Assembly (NCBI GenBank): GCA_030374765.1
Contig: JARGXX010000071.1
Span: 248,001-312,000 of the forward strand
Length of the DNA: 64,000 nt
Reading direction: 5' to 3'
Source: Agarophyton chilense
Taxonomy: Eukaryota > Rhodophyta > Florideophyceae > Gracilariales > Gracilariaceae
This document shows, piece after piece, positions 31,649 to 41,550 of this stretch. The translations under genes and the position numbers were made by a program. A model generated the notes under the pieces. The model was given only the letters and a program-made list of their open reading frames with translations. It ran no database searches and was not told the DNA's origin. Each line of letters starts with the position of its first letter. Position 1 is the first letter of the stretch.

Positions 31649-33505
31649 CTACGGAAAGCCCGAGGAGGGACCCGCCCCACCGTTGGGATTCTGACCCTGA
31701 TGGTACGCCGAGGCGAAAGCCAAAATCTGGCTCACATCCGTCATACCCGGGGGAATCGGAATGCCCGCGTTCACGAGGCCTTGTCGCACACTATCCGCTT
31801 GCGGAGTGGCAACCGGCGCCTGCGCAAGGGTGTTCACACCCCACCCGGGGGGAGCAGATGGACCGCCACCGGATGCATTCGCCGCCGCAGCTGAGGTCGT
31901 TCCCACTGGTTGGAAGGGTGCAGATGGCTCCACAGGGAGTACTCCACTAGGAGCTGGCATATCGTTATCCAACGCTGGATCGTCCAGGTCTACTGGAGGC
32001 TCGTACTCGTAATCGTCGGTATAACTGAACCCTGTCGGGTGTCCCACCGGCATCGGTCGAGGCGAGTCAATCAGCGCCCGTGCTTGCGCCGCGCTGATGC
32101 GAACCCCTTCGAAGAGATTGTAATAGACCCAGTTACCGGAGCCCGGATCGTACCGGCCAGGAGACTTGTCTCGCGCGGATCCTTTCCCCTGCGGGCTGAT
32201 TTTCCACTGGAACTCGATCCCATTGGGTGTTGTCGATCACGTCCAAGATTGGATACAGGTCCTGCACGCTGCTGGCCGAACCCAACGCTGGGACAAAGTC
32301 GATCTGACGCATGATGGTCCGTAGCATCGGAGGAATATACCAGATACGGAAATGGTCATGAGCATCCCAGAGGAGGTGCGCCGCTACGCGGGCTGCCCAC
32401 TCGGCTGCAACGAGGGCCCAGTATCCCGAGTTCGGGTCGTGCATCAAACGAGACCCGATAGAGTAGATGCATGGGGGCAGTTCAGCAAAGCACCCTCGGG
32501 GGACCTCGACCTTACTCCACCAAGCTGGAAGGGGCACGAATCGCCCAACCTTCGCCGTGTTACGGATACGCTCCAGTTCCACGTGAGGATACGGGACAAG
32601 GAACCCGAAACGGGAGCGCGAGCGGCGCTCGAAGCGCACGCGTCGATCAAACCCATACTGGGTGAACTGCCGTTGAAGGTACCTGAATTCAGCCCGAAGG
32701 ATGGGACGACTCCATTGGAGCATATCTTCTCGGAGAGGAAAACCCGGTCCGCGGAACTCGGCTTCGGGAAAGGCTGCCAGATTATCCCCGTAGGAGACCT
32801 CACCGTACGTGCGGTAATAGGCGACATCGAACCCGTACTCGGGGGAACCAGATGGTCAAAGCGTGACCTCTCCAATCGCTGGTAGGCCAGAGCTGCCATC
32901 GCTGCACGCGCCTTGTCCAGGGACTCCCCGCGACCGCGGTATAGATACTGAGGCTCTATGGCTACCCGCGCCCTCCAATCGGGAGAACGTACAACCTCGA
33001 CAGGTAGGCCACCCGGCAATAAGCCGTCCTCCACGTAGGAGTCGATGAGCTCATCGTCGCGAACCGCTGTCGGATGGAACCACGGAGCGCGGGAATATAT
33101 CACCGGATCGGTAAGGGGACTCCACCTTCGAAAGGATTTGTTTGAGATCCAACCTCTGGAGTTTGCTACCAAGGACACCGCATGAGCGGAGTTCCACGCC
33201 ACCGCGTTAATGTCCAAATCCTCCTGAGGATTTCGGTTGCTCGCCGAGGCGGAAGGTTCGGTACCTGACGGAGCCGCATCCAAACCGGAGAAATATCCAC
33301 CCTGCTGGGGAGCTTCGTTGTCCGCCGGCGCGGAGGCCGATGGCCCCGAGAGTGGGTTGAGGACGTATGGGTTCATTCCCTTGAGAGGGTTGGTTGAGAC
33401 TGCTGTTGCGAGAAGTTGCTTATCGCCGAAAGTCGGAGGAGTAGAAGAAAGTTGTACCGATGTGCCGGTTTTGTGGCGATCCTCAGAAGTGGTGAAGGAC
33501 CCCAT
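31649..33505 (-). pseudogene. Long antisense ORF of element 2
   Basis: Minus-strand coding sequence from an ATG at 33505 (the open frame begins at 33544) to the stop at 31649, about 620 codons, with two compensating one-base frameshifts, near 32846 and near 32160. Between them the second frame is fully open and reads sensibly (EYGFDVAYYRTYGEVSYGDN; RIRNTAKVGRFVPLPAWWSK; MHDPNSGYWALVAAEWAARV). The first frame then resumes (RYDPGSGNWVYYNLFEGVRI). It is Trp/Tyr-rich, with a Pro/Ala/Ser-rich C-terminus. No known domain is recognised. Same place and strand as the 9697-12216 ORF in element 1, with weak compositional resemblance. TATATATA lies at 33517-33524 just upstream of the ATG. Confidence 0.6.
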
Positions 33506-33572
33506 TGGGAGAGAAGTATATATAGTAACCGGAAAACGAGACACCCGCGGCTCGGATTGTACTTCCTCGTCT

Positions 33573-33586
33573 TAAGGGGGGGGAGA
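33573..33586 (+). promoter_or_regulatory. Polypurine tract of element 2
   Basis: AAGGGGGGGGAGA immediately 5' of the 3' LTR, the expected position of the plus-strand DNA primer. Confidence 0.9.
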
Positions 33587-34502
33587 TGTAGAGCAACGCC
33601 CAGTTAGGGGATACTTGAAGATGCAACTCATAGAATGAGGATTGAACCCTCCGAGGGTTATGACTATGATCCCTTCTAAGGTGTGCTGAGGTGGCACTGT
33701 TTTCTGGTTAGAGTTCGCCTATGAAGTGAAAATTCGGATGGCCCATGGTTGGATTGGCCCCGTGATACACGTGGCTTAATTTTGGCACCGATTTTCGGAT
33801 ATTTGTTAGAACGTTGGACTTTTGGGCCCTGACAGTGGGATCTCCACATGTATGGCCCTGAGCAGGTGTGCACTACTGTAGAGTTTAGTTAGTGGGCCCT
33901 ACTTAGGAAGAGGAGATCTGACAGTCCGAAGCTCAGAGTAAATGGTAACCAAGGTTGGTCTTCGATACCTTTAGAGGTTCTTCGTCGCCATCGTTTCGGC
34001 CTTACAACCCGGAACGGGCTCTGGTTAGCAACGCCTGCGTAGGGACATGACTCCACTTGGAGAGTGCCCACTTTTGGGTTCCGTGCAACCACCCCCTTGG
34101 GACCGCTCAGACGACCTGCGTGCACGATACCCCGTGGGGGTTCTGCTTACTTGTTGCGTGCTTTTTGTGTTTCCTTTCGAGGACAGGTTTTCGCTCCTGT
34201 ATTGGGTTTCTTTTGTTGTTTCGCCCCTTTTCTGGTTCTCGGGTCCGGTGCCTGTTAGTGCCCGACCCTCGCCCCGTTTTTCCTCTTCGCCGGATTTTCC
34301 CCCATTCTTTGGGCTACCCATACCCATTCCCAATCCAACGGTTTCTACCCCTCACCTCCGTCGGTACTGCCGGAATCCCCCGTGGGAGTTACACCCCACA
34401 CTACGGGTGGAACGGAGGGCTCTGTCTCTGAGTCTGCCTCCCCCAGGGAGCAAGGCTTCGAACACCTTGAGAGCACTTCCCGTCGCCGGGTTTTGCTCCA
34501 CA
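33587..34502 (+). repeat. Element 2 3' LTR (916 bp)
   Basis: Same length and ends as the 5' LTR. The two visible differences are at about 33837 (GACAGTGGGA) and 33849 (CCACATGTA). Confidence 0.95.
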
Positions 34503-34507
34503 ATTGT
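34503..34507 (+). repeat. Right 5-bp target-site duplication of element 2
   Basis: ATTGT, matching 22757-22761. Confidence 0.92.
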
Positions 34508-35719
34508 GTGTTCCAGGCGTTGGCCTGGTGGTAATAAAACACTCCGAGATCCCTCAATGCATCGAAATGCCTCGAAAAGCTGCAAGGCCTTCTCGCATGG
34601 CCAATTAGGGTAAGTGGAGCTTTTAAATCGTCGGCAAAAACGGTTAGAACTGCTGTGAGACGGTCCTTAGCTCTGGTGTAGGAGGCAGGCATGTCTGTGA
34701 AGCGAACCGCACGGCTTGGGAATGATCTGTAATGCACAGAAACCTCATCTGTGTTACAGATATTTGACACACTCTACACATCCAGTTTCTTTCTAAGATC
34801 CAATCTTGCTTCTTCTATTCAGGCTGTTGAGAAATGTCCATTTTGGCGAACTTCCTTCTTACTGCTCAAGCGGTTTCTCTTCATGCAATTAGTACAACAA
34901 TAGGAGCTGGATTTAAATGTAGTAAACGCTGCAATTTTGTGTGGAAGATTCGCTTTTTGAGATTCTGTAGTATCTGGTGATCTTATTATATCGTTCAGCT
35001 TTTTGATCATCTCAGACCTAATTCTTAATGTGGCAGCTCGTATTGTGTCTTCACGGAACATAGACTCTGATTAAATGTAAATAATCCTCTCCCTCATATA
35101 GCGAGCTAACGCTTTTTCCAATTCTGGGAAGTGGCCTTCTCGAAGACGACAAGATTTCTTCAGTTTTCGATTCTTTGTGGCCACAATCATATATTTGGGT
35201 GCTAATTTGCACCAAGCGGTTACTGTTAGCTGTGAAACGCCTTACCGTGCAGGTACCTCTTTTTTTCTCCATGTCTTTTGTGTTTGGTCATTCAGCAGAG
35301 GAGCACCAATCTGTCCGTTCTCATTAGTCCCAAGTAAGCGTAGTGCTTCTTGTTTTGTCTCAATTGTGACGTTGTTTCTAGTCATGGCTGGTGTTCGGGG
35401 TGCAAAAGCGTCACAAAGTGTTTTGTGTATGAGACAGTTTATTAGTATTTATATATACGTGATTGAGCATTTGTCTAGGTATAAAGCAACAGGTGTTTCC
35501 ATCCCGACCGTTACAGTTTTGAGATACTCTATACGTTACGAGTACTCTGTCTACAACGGCGAGGGATATCACTTTCTATGCTCTAGGAAAGGTGCAACGT
35601 GGACAGGGAGCAACCTGCTATAGTAAAGTGTTCGTTTTAGTGAAGTTGGCACCGCTATTGACATGCCCCCGATTACTTCACTGTATCGGGAAAGAACTCT
35701 GTAGCGGGGGAACACTGTA
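34503..35719 (-). pseudogene. Tigger/pogo-like transposase relic, copy 2 (minus), right part
   Basis: Minus strand from the outer end TACAGTGTTCCCCCG (reverse complement of 35705-35719, identical to copy 1). Transposase remains run from about 35270 to 34503: TVRRFTANSNRLVQISTQIY, a second HTH with FTTFKSSSYCCTNCMKRNRL, VRQNGHFSTA, then the DDE core NICNTDEVSVHYRSF, KDRLTAVLTVFADDLKAPLT and YYHQANAWNTQ, where element 2 cuts in. Stops and a frame change separate the pieces. The first catalytic Asp (TDE) is visible; the rest of the core lies decayed at 22670-22756. The rightmost 430 bp is non-coding. Confidence 0.75.
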
Positions 35720-35820
35720 TTGTTGCTTCTTTCTGTGAAGATCTGAAGTATAATCTGTAAAGTAGTTTGCGAGCTATTTGGAAAACGCTTTTTGAGATTT
35801 GAAAATTTCGTTCACTGTAC

Positions 35821-35883
35821 GTGCCTCAAAACAACAATAAATAGCTTAGTCAAGCCAGCACCACTAATTCTTGCATTGACGAT
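35821..35883 (+). repeat. Upstream repeat A (pairs with 38960)
   Basis: GTGCCTCAAAACAACAATAA and the next ~43 bp match 38960-39023 at roughly three quarters of positions, ending in GCATTGACGAT versus GCACTGACGAT. It lies about 250-310 bp upstream of the SDR start codon. Confidence 0.6.
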
Positions 35884-36133
35884 AACAGAGTACTGCACTT
35901 CCAGGGTTGTTCATTCTTCAAAACTATCTACATATGTGAAGTAACGAGACAGTGTGACTAGTAAATCTTTGAAACATGTATTTGCACTACTTTCTTGGAA
36001 AAGATGATATATAGTACATTCGCAGCACGCAAGGAGGAGGTCGAAAACTGGGCGTTGTCTTGGAAACCGTGACAAACTTCCCGACTCTTTTACAACTAAC
36101 ACTACAACTCTTTTCCAAAATAAGTCTCTAAAC

Positions 36134-37180
36134 ATGTCTTTCGTGATCCGCCAGCCAGCATTCAATTTATCCGTGTCTTTGGGCTCTCAATCGCTTCTCC
36201 CTGTGTCTCGCACAAACGCTGTTCGTATGTCGGCAATGAATCCTGCACGCACCGCCGTTATAACTGGTGCGTCAGGTGGTATCGGCGCAGCTACCGCTAA
36301 AGCGCTAGTCAAGACACTCCCAACCATTGAACATCTGATATTGGCCGTGCGTAACGTCAAGAAGGCGAAAAAAGTGTCAGAACCCCTTCTGAGAGGCGAG
36401 TCAACCCGTCCGGTGAAAGTCACTCTTGTTCCGGTAGAGCTTTCTTCCCTTCAGAGCGTTCGAGAATGCTCAGAGCTTGTAGCGGACGCTTTGGATGAAC
36501 AACCCCTTGACCTACTTATTAATAATGCTGGTATAATGGCTTGCCCTTTGATGTACTCACAAATGAAGGGAAAGCTGGGACGCGTTGAGTTACAATACGC
36601 AACGAACCATCTTTCACATGCTGCCCTCACGACCTCGCTGATGCCCCACCTAGAAAAGAGTGGCCATGGTCGAACAATTTTCGTGTCCTCTTCGGCTGTA
36701 AGGATTGCTTCGAGACGTACCACAGCACCAATGGTTGGTGAACGAGTTGAAACTGTATTGAATGATGGGAGCTACGAAAGATGGAGGATGTACGGCGAAT
36801 CTAAGTTGGCTATGTCGATGTTCGCGCGCGAGCTTTCGAAACGGACTAGTGTTGTTAGTGTCAGCCTCCATCCAGGGGTGGTGCAAACTGAGCTGGCGCG
36901 ATACCTTTTGCCAAAGTTTATGCAAACGTCACCAAGCAGTACTCCAGCAAAACTTCTGGAGGCGGTATCAAGAAAGGTTTTTGGGCTCAAAACACCTGAA
37001 GAGGGAGCTGAGCTTTCGATCGAGTTGAGTCAGAAACCGGCGCAGGAACTGGAGGATGGTATGATGTACCTTCAAACAGGGCTTTTGAAGATTCGACGCC
37101 AATCTCTACCGATACTTTGGGACGACAATGAATGCAAGCGGTTGTATGAAGACACTATGGACTTCATCGATTCTATATAA
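36134..37180 (+). CDS. Short-chain dehydrogenase/reductase, likely organelle-targeted
   Basis: 348 residues, single exon. A classical SDR: TGASGGIG cofactor loop at 44-51, NNAG at 130-133, an SSSAVR catalytic Ser block, and YGESK holding the catalytic Tyr and Lys. It most resembles the retinol dehydrogenase / protochlorophyllide-reductase-like branch (SLHPGVVQTELAR after the active site), so it probably uses NADP(H); the substrate is unknown. The first ~33 residues (MSFVIRQPAFNLSVSLGSQS, then PVSRTNAVRM) are Ser-rich without acidic residues and look like a rhodophyte plastid transit peptide, though mitochondrial targeting cannot be excluded. ATG at 36134 follows AAAC. The gene stands just right of the transposon block. 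Confidence 0.85.
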   Translation: MSFVIRQPAFNLSVSLGSQSLLPVSRTNAVRMSAMNPARTAVITGASGGIGAATAKALVKTLPTIEHLILAVRNVKKAKKVSEPLLRGESTRPVKVTLVPVELSSLQSVRECSELVADALDEQPLDLLINNAGIMACPLMYSQMKGKLGRVELQYATNHLSHAALTTSLMPHLEKSGHGRTIFVSSSAVRIASRRTTAPMVGERVETVLNDGSYERWRMYGESKLAMSMFARELSKRTSVVSVSLHPGVVQTELARYLLPKFMQTSPSSTPAKLLEAVSRKVFGLKTPEEGAELSIELSQKPAQELEDGMMYLQTGLLKIRRQSLPILWDDNECKRLYEDTMDFIDSI

Positions 37181-37375
37181 TGGTGAAGTTAAGATGCTGG
37201 GAGACTACCATATGGGTTTTGTCAGTCTGCAATGGCGTCGAGTAGTATCTTTGATGTAAATTGACTTGGCGAACGGTGGGGTCAAAGTGTCGAATACTTC
37301 ATTTGTACTGTAATTGTTTAAATCTCCGTCGTTTGCCACTGGTACCAACATGCCCGTACTTTTGTCAGCACTACG

Positions 37376-38712
37376 ATGGTAATGGACGTAGAAAAATCGA
37401 TTGAAACCATGTTGGGCGTGAGCGCGAGATTTGTACGAGAGTTATGGGCAACCGAAGAAGAAGGAAACTATGTGTTGTGAGGAGAAGCTGACACTGTAGT
37501 CGGAGTGATTTTAGAAGAGAGGGGAGAAGCGGATAAAACCATTGAGAGCGGCGGGACACTGAAATGGATGTGGAGAAGCGGGGTGTGCAACGCCAATTGG
37601 ACAATAACGGAGAAAGAGCTTGAACTAGATTTGAAAGAGGTGACATTGAAAGCGATGAAAAAGATCAGCGGAGAAATACATGTGTGGATGCCACCATGGC
37701 GTCGCATGGGGTGGTTTGCCAAGCTTTTGCGATGGATAAAGGCGGTGACAAAAGGTGACTTTGACGATCAGGAGGTGTACCGCTCGTTTAGAAAGTATGT
37801 AGACCATCATCATTCTGTGGTGTGGTCCTGTGAGCTAGACTTATCGAAAACAAAAGCACAAAGGACTGCTTCGGGACCCAAGGTCGAAAGAGTTTTCATA
37901 AAGGCGTCGCAACCGTTACTGCAAGAAGCGCAACGAACGGCGACGATCGCGAGGGTGCTTAGCGAGCTGGCAGTAGTTCCAGACATTATCGCATTGCACG
38001 AAAGAGATGGTGTTCTAATACAGCGAGATGCCCGGAGCTTTGAATTGCCCATAGACAAAGTTGATAGATTGGTGTTGTTGAACACCATTGTAAGAATGCA
38101 GAAGACATCTCTTGACCGTTTGGAGGAACTGCAGGCTGGGGGGCTTCAGGTACGAGATAGTGAGTGGCTTTTGGTCAACGTTTCTCGCCTTTTTTGTCAC
38201 GAAGGACTAGACAAAGTAGTGAGGGGCGGCAAAGAATATAAAGATATCCTCCAAGAACTTCGAAGTCGCGAGGAAGAGGCGATGGAGATATGTAAGAGGA
38301 TATCCAGCTTTGGGGTTCCGAATACTTTAGTCCATAGAGATCTGACTCCTGACAACTGCGGTAGGAGAAGATGTATGGGAGGAAATGGTTATCACGTTTT
38401 TGACTGGAGCTTTTCGCATATAGGACATCCATTCATAGATGTTCGTGTTTTTCGGGTCTTTTTCTTCGAAAGTGACACTGCCTCTGAGCATTGGTCTGGA
38501 AGCATTGAAAGCCTGTGATGAACGAAGACGAATTTTGGAACATGTTGAAGCTGGTTCCAATTCTGGATGACGGTATTGCTTTAGATGTGTTTCTGATGGA
38601 ATCACAATTTCAAGTTGAGGAATGGTACGGCTTGAGCCGGCGACTGAGGGAGCATTTGACATTCATTCGAGACAATTTGGATACTCTCAAGCAGTCAGAC
38701 GACTCCGGGTAA
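37376..38712 (+). pseudogene. APH-like phosphotransferase, broken
   Basis: From an ATG at 37376 the frame continues to 38518, interrupted by one TGA at 37478-37480. The kinase core shows TLVHRDLTPDNCG (catalytic HxDxxxxN loop of aminoglycoside/choline-kinase-like phosphotransferases) and VFDWSFSHIGHPFIDV (metal-binding DxS region). Shortly after, the frame is lost near 38480, and the expected C-terminal helices continue in another frame at 38516-38712 (FWNMLKLVP; EEWYGLSRRLREHLTFIRDN). Two independent lesions suggest a pseudogene; a sequence error or an unrecognised intron is possible. Selenocysteine at the TGA is unlikely since no family precedent is visible. Small-molecule substrate unknown. 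Confidence 0.6.
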
Positions 38713-39553
38713 ACAAACGGATGGGGTAAGCATTGGGTCATCCGTGACAAAGAATGGAGAAGCCTTGAATTCGGAAGTGTTTGACAAACTACCACAGCAA
38801 AGATGCACACAGTCACTTCGCCGTATAAAGCTTTGGGAACTGGCGGATCAATACCGTGGCTTCGGTGAATTTATTATTGTTTCGTGTACTGTATCTCCGA
38901 AAAGAACCCATGAAAAAACAGGCTGACTACGAAATCGGACTCAGTTTTGCGTGTCAAGAGTGCCTCAAAACAGAAATAAATTTGCTTCGTCCAGCCAGCC
39001 CCACCAGTTAGTGCACTGACGATTCCAAGATAATGTAGTCTGTGGCTTCTACTGCGTCAGAACGCATGCAAATAAAAAAGTACGAGGTTTTTTCCGGAGT
39101 AACAGGGAAGGTGAGAAAAAAAAGGAGAAGAGAAGAAGCATCTGTAGCACTGTTCAGAAGCACACATGTCGCGAGTCAGCGAAAACTGTAGAAGGTTTAG
39201 CCTCTCCTTTGGAGAGGAGCAGCCTTATTCCAATCTAGGAAAAGGAGGCTGATGTAAAGAACAAAAACCGGGCCTTCTCGGAGTTATGAAGTAGCAAGGG
39301 AGATAGCTAGAATCGGTGCACTTTGAAATAAACTAGGAGGCCGGCGGTTTACCTTGAAATAAAGCGAGAAGGTCGGCGGATCTTATAAGGGTTCTTGTTT
39401 CGAGATAAAACTAGAAGCTGGGTTTTGGAAGACAATTTTTTCCCTTCCAACAGGCGGCGCTCTTTATTGCGAATACTGGTTTGAGCGATTCCTGGTCATA
39501 CTTTCCAGCCGGGCTTCTCGCATCCGTGATGATGAATCATCGCTGCTTGTTCA
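38713..39553. other. Intergenic with short repeats
   Basis: No gene seen. It contains upstream repeat B (38960-39023, matching 35821-35883) and three diverged ~35-bp tandem units at about 39321, 39352 and 39397, each TTGAAATAAA-type followed by (C)TAGGAGG(C)CGGCGG or a variant. These may belong to the promoter of the downstream deaminase gene. Confidence 0.5.
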
Positions 39554-40660
39554 ATGGCTTCGTTGATTGAGAACAATATTTCGCAGTCGATCCCATCGCC
39601 TTTTTGGATCAGGAGGATGCCCAAGGTAGAATTGCACGCTCATCTCAGTGGCTCTATCCGTGAGAAAACTATCCGAAAACTCCTGCAAAACCCTGAGAAT
39701 GGGGCAATCCGCCGAGAAGGGATGGCCTTGTTGGAAGTGGAGACCATGACCTTAGAGCATGGTTTTCGTCTTTTCCCCGTCATTCATAGACTGATATGTG
39801 ATTCAGAAAAATTGCACGCAGTTGTTCAAGATGTTCTTCATGATTTTGCAGAAGAAAACACAGTTTACGTTGAACTCCGAACCACGCCGCGAGATTCGTC
39901 GAACATGACCTGTGAGAAATACCTGCTAACAGTTCTTCGAGGAGTGGCTGAATATCACGCCACGCACCAAGAGGGGCTTGTTTGTCGCGTTCTAGTTTCT
40001 ATATGTCGGCATCAACCAGTACAGATGGCATGGGATACGATTGAGCTGACAAGGAGGGTAATCGAGGAACATCCGGAACTTGGTGACCTAATTGTGGGGT
40101 TTGATTTTAGCGGAGACCCGAAAAAAGGCTCATGGAATGAGTTTGAACCAGTGTTGAGAGACGTGAGAAGGAAATTCGATTTGCCAATAACGCTGCACTT
40201 TGGCGAAGTTTTAAACAACGAGGAGTGTATGCAAATGTTGGACTTCAAGCCAGATCGTATCGGTCATGCAGCAGTGATGTCCACAGCAGTGGTGCAGAGA
40301 TTGTTGTCCCAAAAGCGTTTGCTCGGGGTCGAAGTGTGTTTGACTTCAAATTTGATGACTACTAGTATTGCAGATGTTCAGGATCACCCAGTGGTGAAGT
40401 ATCTTTTGCCCACTGCACACCCCATTTGCATTTGTACTGATGACGCCGGGATTTTCCGGACTTCACTTTCACAGGAGTACAGAAAATTGCTGAGCGTTTA
40501 CCCGATGACGCGAGCCCAAACTACGAGGATGTTGCTTGGGGCTTTGGACATGGCGTTTTGTAGGGATGAGAAGTTAATGAACAAAGTACGAAAGAATGCA
40601 TGCGATCTACTCGAGGAGCTGGAAAGCATGGGCGCAAACTACGTTGGAACGGACGAATGA
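39554..40660 (+). CDS. ADAL: Adenosine deaminase-like protein (N6-methyl-AMP deaminase, MAPDA/ADAL)
   Basis: 368 residues, single exon. Zinc-dependent amidohydrolase of the adenosine/AMP deaminase superfamily. Metal and catalytic motifs are intact: MPKVELHAHLSGSI (HxH at 28-30), ITLHFGEVLN (catalytic HxGE), KPDRIGHA and CICTDDAGIFRTSL (metal-binding Asp pair). The LHAHLSGSIR version, short length and lack of N-terminal extension fit ADAL/MAPDA, which clears N6-methyl-AMP from RNA turnover in the cytosol, rather than classical ADA or the larger AMP deaminases. Start ATG at 39554 leaves a 22-residue lead before the first motif. Confidence 0.88.
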   Translation: MASLIENNISQSIPSPFWIRRMPKVELHAHLSGSIREKTIRKLLQNPENGAIRREGMALLEVETMTLEHGFRLFPVIHRLICDSEKLHAVVQDVLHDFAEENTVYVELRTTPRDSSNMTCEKYLLTVLRGVAEYHATHQEGLVCRVLVSICRHQPVQMAWDTIELTRRVIEEHPELGDLIVGFDFSGDPKKGSWNEFEPVLRDVRRKFDLPITLHFGEVLNNEECMQMLDFKPDRIGHAAVMSTAVVQRLLSQKRLLGVEVCLTSNLMTTSIADVQDHPVVKYLLPTAHPICICTDDAGIFRTSLSQEYRKLLSVYPMTRAQTTRMLLGALDMAFCRDEKLMNKVRKNACDLLEELESMGANYVGTDE

Positions 40661-41550
40661 GGTTGAACGTTTGGATTGTACATATGTAGATACATGACGA
40701 CGCATTGGACGAACATGGTTCAGACGAAATATGAGCGGTGCTGCATGTGCTTGATGGCAATGGTTGGCATGCACGGCTGTGTTAGCAATAGCGGACGCGA
40801 CTACTACGCCCGGACGTGATGGATCACACAGTACGAGCGCTACGAGAAAGTTTGTACGATACAGAGAAAGGTATGTCCAAGGGTAGCTAGTAACTCTCGA
40901 TTCTGGCCAACACGGGTAGGGAGTAAGCAGAAACGCGAGAGATGAGCGTTGTTTAGTAATGTTAGAGCGCGAGTACACATCAAGATGCGTGGAAGAAAAG
41001 TGTGTGCTGTTGTGATGCATTCTAGAGCACTGATAATGGGGAGCGGGTGGTGCATAGGTTCATTGTAGGATGCAGAACAGCAGCGATGGCAGCTGCGCGG
41101 GAAGAGTCATAGATTGGTAACAGACATTATTTGTGCCCGCGAGTGACCGACGCATATCACCAGGTCTGCATATCGCTGATCGAGCTTTGAATGGGTTTTT
41201 CATGATAGTGATTGCACTGTGTGCACAAGATTGGCGGCGCTTGAGAGGAGACGCTGTTGTTCAATGAAAGCGAGCACGAGCGGCACTGTGTGATATCTAC
41301 AATGGCAGAAGACGAAGTCACAAGGTGTCAGCGTTGTGCAAGACATGTCATGAATAAGACAGGCCACCACATGTCCACGAATGGTGTGCCGTGTTGGCGC
41401 CAAACTGTGCTGCGAAACACAGTGTTGTGTGTTTCGTAGGCGCTGGCAGCGCTCCAGCCCTCTAGTTAGGGAGGGAGCACAATCGTGCATCGAACATAGA
41501 GAAACGGCGGAGTGTGTGTGGCGGGCAACGAGCCGCCGCCATCGTGAGCG
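40661..41550. other. Intergenic, no gene recognised
   Basis: About 890 bp between two + strand genes. Short open frames occur on both strands, but none shows a family-like motif. GC content rises towards 41.5 kb, where the GC-rich gene block begins. Confidence 0.5.

Larger units (their letters stand above)
22762..34502 (+). mobile_element. Element 2: complete young Ty3/gypsy chromovirus
   Basis: An 11.7-kb retrotransposon with two 916-bp LTRs, ATTGT target duplication, gag, pol (protease, RT, RNase H, integrase, chromodomain), a minus-strand ORF and a polypurine tract. The LTRs differ by only two substitutions as far as I can compare, so insertion was recent. The internal region nevertheless contains in-frame stops in gag and pol, and two frameshifts in the antisense ORF. 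It sits inside a minus-strand Tigger relic. Confidence 0.95.

Noticed and set aside
37478-37480. Selenocysteine at the TGA of the APH-like gene
   Set aside because: No selenoprotein precedent in this family that I know, and a second lesion downstream favours a pseudogene.
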